The notes under the pieces are model-generated. The model saw only the letters and a list, made by a program, of their open reading frames with translations, searched no databases and was not told the DNA's origin. A stretch of 64,000 nt of DNA from JAFGDI01 sp963667715 (lineage in GTDB: Bacteria; Planctomycetota; Phycisphaerae; Sedimentisphaerales; SM23-30): the NCBI GenBank assembly GCA_963667715.1, contig OY763926.1, positions 310,001-374,000 on the forward strand, given 5' to 3'. The position numbers were made by a program, and so were the translations under genes. This document shows positions 59,764-64,000 of this stretch, piece by piece; position 1 is the first letter of the stretch, and the number at the start of each line of letters is the position of its first letter.

Positions 59764-61269
59764 ATGTATGTAGATGCTGAAAGTAAGAAAGAGCGTACTA
59801 AGTTCATTATTCGTACAGTGATAATGCTGGCGGTAAGTATTTTTGTCAGTATTCTCACTCATTCTCTAGGCTTAAACACATCGCAGGTGATGTCCTGCGG
59901 AATCTTTATTATGATCATAATGGCTACGCTGCTGTTCTGGCAGTTCAGGCTGGCGATCGCTTTTGTTGGTATTGGTTTGCTGATGGGGACGGGGGTGTTG
60001 GATCTGCCGACATTTCTGGAAGAGTGTAAGCTGGATGTGATCCTGTTTTTAGTTGGTATGATGGTGACGGTTGGTGTGCTGAAAGAGTTGGGTCTGTTTA
60101 CGTGGATAATTCAGATAGTTATTAGTTCATCGAAAATGACAGGTCCACGCTTTGTTACTATAATTGTACTGCTCGGTGCTCTTATGGGTTGTGCAGTTGA
60201 TGAGGTGACATCGATCGTATTTGTAGTGACGCTGATATTTCAGGTTTGTGATACGCTGAAGGTTAGGCCGATACCATTTGTCATGATCGCGGTTATGGGT
60301 ACAAATGTTGGTTCATGCGGCACGATGCTGGGTAATCCGGTGGGGATATTGATTGGACAAAGTGCAGTTCCCCCATTGAGTTTTATCGATTTTCTGACAT
60401 GGTCATTTCCAATAATGATGGCATCATTAATGGTGACGCTTGTGCTGCTGTGCTGGTGGTTCAGAGATGATATACGTCAGTTATCAGAACGTCTGGCAAC
60501 CAGACGCGAGATGGGGCTGGGTTTAGGTCCACTGGTTCAGGTTCCATATAAAAGAGGTTTATTAGTTCTGGTTGGTCTGATCGTATTTATAGCAATGCAC
60601 CATCAGCTAGAGCAGTGGCTGGGATTGGCGCCGAATACGGTAATGATCGTGGCACCACTGGTTATGGCTGGTTTTCTTATGATATGGCGTCATGAGCGTG
60701 CTCGCCATTATATAGAAGCAGATGTAGAATGGTGGACATTGCTGTTTTTTATGATGTTGTTTGCAGTTGCCGGTACTCTGGCTCATACGCATGTTACAGA
60801 TGAAGTGGCATCAGGTTTTCAGGGAGTATTTGGTAATAATATTTCATTGCTGATCCCCGTGATTATGGTATTGTCTGCGGTAGGTTCTGCATTTGTGGAT
60901 AATATTGTATTTGTGGCGGCCTTTATGCCGGTGGTGAATTCGCTTGAGCATACGCCACTGTTGTGGGCATTGCTGCATGGTGCTTGTCTGGGCGGTAATA
61001 TAACCATGATCGGTTCGACGGCTAATATCGTAGCACTTGGTATGTTGGAGAAGCGTTATCGTACACAGATAAAGTTTTATGAATGGCTAAAGATAGGTGC
61101 GATAGTTGGATTGGTGTCATGTACGATCTCGTGGATATTTATAGCGGCACTTGCATCAAAAATGCCAACGAAGGAAGAGCGTATGCAGGTATTCAATAAG
61201 CTGGAAGAGGCCCATCGCCAACATAGTATTGAGATCGGCGAAGTAGATGATGTGCCATTAGAGCATTAA
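59764..61269 (+). CDS. ArsB/NhaD-superfamily sodium:proton antiporter-like permease
   Basis: From ATG 59764 (AGGTG 6 nt before it, better than GTG 59755) the protein has 501 residues and about 12 membrane helices. Ion-transporter superfamily motifs are GCAVDEVTSIVFVVTLIFQV, MGTNVGSCGTMLGNPVGILI and VGSAFVDNIVFVAAFMPVVN, in two inverted halves. NhaD members exchange sodium for protons; arsenite export is less likely without ars genes. The preceding EIIA-CBS protein is its probable regulator. Confidence 0.88.
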   Translation: MYVDAESKKERTKFIIRTVIMLAVSIFVSILTHSLGLNTSQVMSCGIFIMIIMATLLFWQFRLAIAFVGIGLLMGTGVLDLPTFLEECKLDVILFLVGMMVTVGVLKELGLFTWIIQIVISSSKMTGPRFVTIIVLLGALMGCAVDEVTSIVFVVTLIFQVCDTLKVRPIPFVMIAVMGTNVGSCGTMLGNPVGILIGQSAVPPLSFIDFLTWSFPIMMASLMVTLVLLCWWFRDDIRQLSERLATRREMGLGLGPLVQVPYKRGLLVLVGLIVFIAMHHQLEQWLGLAPNTVMIVAPLVMAGFLMIWRHERARHYIEADVEWWTLLFFMMLFAVAGTLAHTHVTDEVASGFQGVFGNNISLLIPVIMVLSAVGSAFVDNIVFVAAFMPVVNSLEHTPLLWALLHGACLGGNITMIGSTANIVALGMLEKRYRTQIKFYEWLKIGAIVGLVSCTISWIFIAALASKMPTKEERMQVFNKLEEAHRQHSIEIGEVDDVPLEH

Positions 61270-61290
61270 AAAAAGCGATTGCTATATACT

Positions 61291-62034
61291 TTATCTGTTA
61301 CCAAAAGACTTATTGTTTTTGTTCTGGCTGTTGTTATAGTTTCCCTGATAAGATAGTGGGTTGTATAAAGGTCTGACCAGGTCGCCTATGTAGTAGGTTT
61401 TGAAGTTGTAATAGTGGTCAGGTCTGACGTGTTTGACGTAGATAGTACCTTCATCGTCAATAGTGTAGCCGATAAGGCTGCTGGTTGAAGGGGAAACGTA
61501 CTGCAGTATAATATTGAGAGCTTTAGCGGCAGATATCTGTTTTATGTTTGTAAGTTCGATCATTTCTTCTCTGCTTATATCCATAAGGTCAAGTTCATTC
61601 CAGTTAGTTAGTATGCTAACATTTGCACTATCGGCGATGTGGTCAATTGCGTCAGTGAGTGTGGTATTGCTGAGATTGATCGATATTTTTTTGCTAAGTT
61701 TAGTTCTGGTTGTTTCGAGTGATTCCGGGGTTAGGGTAGGTTTTACGTTTGAGTGTGGTTTTGGTTGAGTTAGAATTTCAGGGAGCGATAAATGTTGTAC
61801 TGTGGGTTTGATTTCAGGGTTGGTGGTTGTCGGTTTCTGTTGTGGTGGCGTAGTGATATTGCCGTCATCATCAAGCTGGATAATATTATAGAAGTTTACC
61901 ATGCTGATAATGGCGTGGCGTTCCAGTGGTTGGTATTGGGAGTCGGCAGCAATTGAAAAACCTGTAAGTAAAGTTATTGTAGTGAATAATGTCAATAACT
62001 GGCTGGGTAGAAGCGATATTGGTATGTATTTCAT
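61291..62034 (-). CDS. Secreted protein with secretin-N-terminal (STN)-like domain
   Basis: ATG 62034 starts a signal peptide (PSQLLTLFTTITLLTGFSIA); TTG 62055 is a longer alternative. After a Thr/Pro/Gln-rich linker (about 60-115) comes an STN-like segment: KISINLSNTTLTDAIDHIAD, SANVSILTNW, ISAAKALNIILQYV and YTIDDEGTIYVK, as seen at the front of secretins and FecR-linked receptors. The C-terminus is Asn/Tyr-rich and disordered. No secretin beta-domain is present, so it may be an accessory of an outer-membrane system. It is convergent with the antiporter gene. Confidence 0.72.
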   Translation of the reverse strand: MKYIPISLLPSQLLTLFTTITLLTGFSIAADSQYQPLERHAIISMVNFYNIIQLDDDGNITTPPQQKPTTTNPEIKPTVQHLSLPEILTQPKPHSNVKPTLTPESLETTRTKLSKKISINLSNTTLTDAIDHIADSANVSILTNWNELDLMDISREEMIELTNIKQISAAKALNIILQYVSPSTSSLIGYTIDDEGTIYVKHVRPDHYYNFKTYYIGDLVRPLYNPLSYQGNYNNSQNKNNKSFGNR

Positions 62035-62055
62035 GGTAAAGCTCTTCTTGTTCAA

Positions 62056-62391
62056 CGTATATGCCGTAAGTGTTATAAAAGCAGAATAAATCAGTTTATA
62101 AAAATGTAAAGGCTTTTAGTAATATTATATCTCATAATAGTCAGGTGTGGTCGGAAAAAAAGTAAAATAAAAATAGCGTTTGGTTAAGTACTTGTTAGTG
62201 AGGCACTTATTTAATCGTGCATAAATATGGGGCATTGTTAGTTGTTGGCTATTGATTTTTGTTTGAAAATCAAATATGCTATGTAATTCCTTATATTCAA
62301 ATGATTTAATGTTAATATAAGTAATTGCCATAAAAACATTAAGATAAAACATAGCAGTCATGTAGCTGGTAACAATTAATAATAGTATAGT
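62056..62391. other. Divergent spacer upstream of mutS
   Basis: AT-rich, about 335 bp, with no gene, repeat copy or clear promoter. No ribosome site precedes the mutS ATG (AATAGTATAGT), so the initiation mode is unclear. Confidence 0.35.
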
Positions 62392-64000
62392 ATGCAGAAT
62401 ATAGATATAAATTCACTTACCCCCGCGATGAAACAATACTTTGGCTTTAAGCAGCAGTATAGCGAGGCGATATTGTTGTTTCGGATGGGTGACTTTTATG
62501 AGACCTTTTATGACGATGCCAAGATCTGTGCACAGGTTTTGGGTATTTCGTTGACGAGTCGTAATAAGAACAGCGACAATCCTGTGCCGTTAGCTGGCTT
62601 GCCTTATCATGCACTGGATAGCTATTTGCCAAGGCTGATAAAAGCAGGCTATAAGGTTGCGGTTTGTGAACAGGTTGAAGATCCTGCGACGGCCAAGGGA
62701 GTGGTAAAGCGAGACGTAGTTCGTTTGATAACACCAGGTACTCTGACAGAAGATAATCTTTTGGGTGGTGCGGCTGAGAATTATCTGGCGGCTATATGCT
62801 TTGACAGTCAGGGCAAGGGTGCAAAGGGCAGTGATAAAGTTGGTATAGCTTGGGTTGATCTTTCGACGGGACAATTTTATGCGCAGGTAACTAATATACG
62901 TTATCTTATAGATGAGCTGGTCCGGATAAGTCCGTCCGAGTGTCTTATTACTGAAGATAAAGAAGATCTGCCGTCAGATTTTGGTCAACAATTAGAAGAT
63001 GTTATTGGAACGGTAGTTAGTACCAGACCGGGGTGGTCGTTTGACAAGAAGCAGGGTTATCAGGAGTTGTCGAGAATATTTCAGGCAGGATCTCTGGAAG
63101 GCTTTGGCTTTGCAGAACCTGATTCGTCGATAGCTGCTGCGGGGGTGATAGTAGAGTATTTAAAAGAGACGCAGAAGATAGCGTTGGACCATATAAGTTC
63201 GCTACGTAAGATCAATCGCGATCATTTTTTACAGCTTGACCAGACAACACTTCGTTCGCTTGAGATAGAGCGAACTATTCGAGATGGTAGTACTTCCGGC
63301 TCGCTGCTTGGCAGTTTGAACCATGCGTTGACGGCGATGGGAAGTCGCAAGTTGAGGCATTGGATATGTTATCCGCTGAATAATCTGGAAGAGATCCAGC
63401 GTCGTCAGGGAGCGGTCGCAGAGTTGGTCGGTTTTGATAATACACGAGATCAGCTACGTGCAATATTGAAAAATGTAACTGATATAGAGAGGATCTCAAC
63501 AAGGATAAGTACTGGTCGTACCGTTCCGAGAGATTTGTTGGGTTTGGCTCAGGCCCTTCGTCAGCTACCAGATATACGTCAGCAGCTTAAGGATTGCTGT
63601 AGTGAATTGCTTGTAGAGCTATCGGGTCAATGTGATGATTTTGATAGCTTGGCGGGTATGATAGAGAATTCGATAAGCCCAGATGCCGGCTTGAGTATTC
63701 GTGACGGCAATATAATATGTCCGGGTTATAATGAGCAGGTTGACCACTTGCGTGGTGTTTGTCGTGACGGTCAGAGCTGGCTGGCGAATTATCAGAAGAA
63801 GCTTATAGAAGAGACCGGTCTACCCAATCTTAAGGTTGGTTATAATAAGGTATTTGGATATTATGTTGAGCTTTCCCGTATATATTCAGAGAAGGTTCCG
63901 GCGTATTTTGTACGTAAGCAGACGTTAAAAAATGCTGAACGTTACATTACCGATGAGCTAAAGCAATATGAGACAGAGGCCCTAACGGCAGAGCAGCGAT
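62392..64000 (+). CDS. mutS: DNA mismatch repair protein MutS (3' end beyond window)
   Basis: The frame opens at ATG 62392 and is still open at 64000, giving 536 residues. The mismatch-recognition domain is clear (LTPAMKQYFGFKQQYSEAIL; LLFRMGDFYETFYDDAKICA, with the Phe-x-Glu wedge being FYETF). The connector and lever domains follow (LDQTTLRSLEIERTIRDGST; GSLLGSLNHALTAMGSRKLR; VGYNKVFGYYVELSR). The ATPase and dimer region lies outside. It binds mispaired bases and recruits MutL. No SOS or competence genes are adjacent. Confidence 0.96.
   Translation, partial: MQNIDINSLTPAMKQYFGFKQQYSEAILLFRMGDFYETFYDDAKICAQVLGISLTSRNKNSDNPVPLAGLPYHALDSYLPRLIKAGYKVAVCEQVEDPATAKGVVKRDVVRLITPGTLTEDNLLGGAAENYLAAICFDSQGKGAKGSDKVGIAWVDLSTGQFYAQVTNIRYLIDELVRISPSECLITEDKEDLPSDFGQQLEDVIGTVVSTRPGWSFDKKQGYQELSRIFQAGSLEGFGFAEPDSSIAAAGVIVEYLKETQKIALDHISSLRKINRDHFLQLDQTTLRSLEIERTIRDGSTSGSLLGSLNHALTAMGSRKLRHWICYPLNNLEEIQRRQGAVAELVGFDNTRDQLRAILKNVTDIERISTRISTGRTVPRDLLGLAQALRQLPDIRQQLKDCCSELLVELSGQCDDFDSLAGMIENSISPDAGLSIRDGNIICPGYNEQVDHLRGVCRDGQSWLANYQKKLIEETGLPNLKVGYNKVFGYYVELSRIYSEKVPAYFVRKQTLKNAERYITDELKQYETEALTAEQR

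Noticed and set aside
59764..61269. Arsenite efflux pump ArsB
   Set aside because: No arsR, arsC or arsA is nearby, and the linked EIIA-CBS gene favours an ion antiporter. The superfamily call is kept, but arsenic specificity is not.

Overview
The window looks like a piece of chromosome from an anaerobic member of the Planctomycetota, most likely a Phycisphaerae/Sedimentisphaerales-type lineage. The case rests on a prepilin-like protein with the planctomycete H-X9-DG tail (11794-12630), a protein carrying the HYExAFE signature (19290-19820), an NrpR-type nitrogen regulator beside a short archaeal-type glutamate synthase, an AhbC-like enzyme of the alternative heme pathway, and large intergenic spaces with dispersed repeats. 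Species cannot be named from the sequence alone.

Layout. 1-12.6 kb: LysM membrane protein (partial), EamA exporter, LolC/FtsX-type permease, a degenerate HD protein, YggS, an ECF sigma factor / membrane protein / propeller lipoprotein set, thioredoxin, a chemoreceptor and a prepilin. 13-17.2 kb: nrpR and gltB are divergent around an 870-bp spacer holding a nested MITE, a sigma70-like promoter and a GGAA-N6-TTCC site; a probable structured RNA follows gltB. 17.5-26.7 kb: htpX, acylphosphatase, CGGC protein and HYExAFE protein on the minus strand, then purF, dnaA, a lipoprotein, lnt and rlmN on the plus strand. 26.7-38.2 kb: an ABC ATPase plus binding protein without permease, two PilZ proteins flanking alaS, mnmA, and a MagIII-like glycosylase-murF-glycerate kinase operon. 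38.4-53.2 kb: an acidic and a basic small protein, an LCMT-type methyltransferase, a ClC channel, AhbC, a TRAP transporter with UspA, a heme-sensing chemoreceptor, bacteriohemerythrin, CPBP protease, TatD, and thymidylate kinase. 53.7-64 kb: a YfiR / CHASE8 hybrid kinase / REC-GGDEF-HD-GYP signalling cluster, a PTS-EIIA-CBS protein with an ArsB/NhaD-type transporter, an STN-like secreted protein and mutS (partial).

Themes. Cyclic-di-GMP signalling recurs (two PilZ proteins, one GGDEF protein with a substituted HD-GYP domain). Redox and oxygen sensing recurs (CxxCH chemoreceptor, hemerythrin, thioredoxin). Nitrogen assimilation appears to be under NrpR control. There is no phage, integron, CRISPR array, rRNA or tRNA that I can recognise.

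The least described content is intergenic: (i) a ~172-bp MITE with 17-bp terminal inverted repeats and 4-bp target duplications in four full copies plus one older copy split by a nested insertion; (ii) a hairpin-plus-heptad repeat, usually just after stop codons, with compensatory changes in its stem; (iii) a palindromic CCCGAT...ATCGGG module shared by these otherwise unrelated repeats; (iv) a third short repeat family; (v) an independent structured RNA candidate at about 16.85-17.19 kb.
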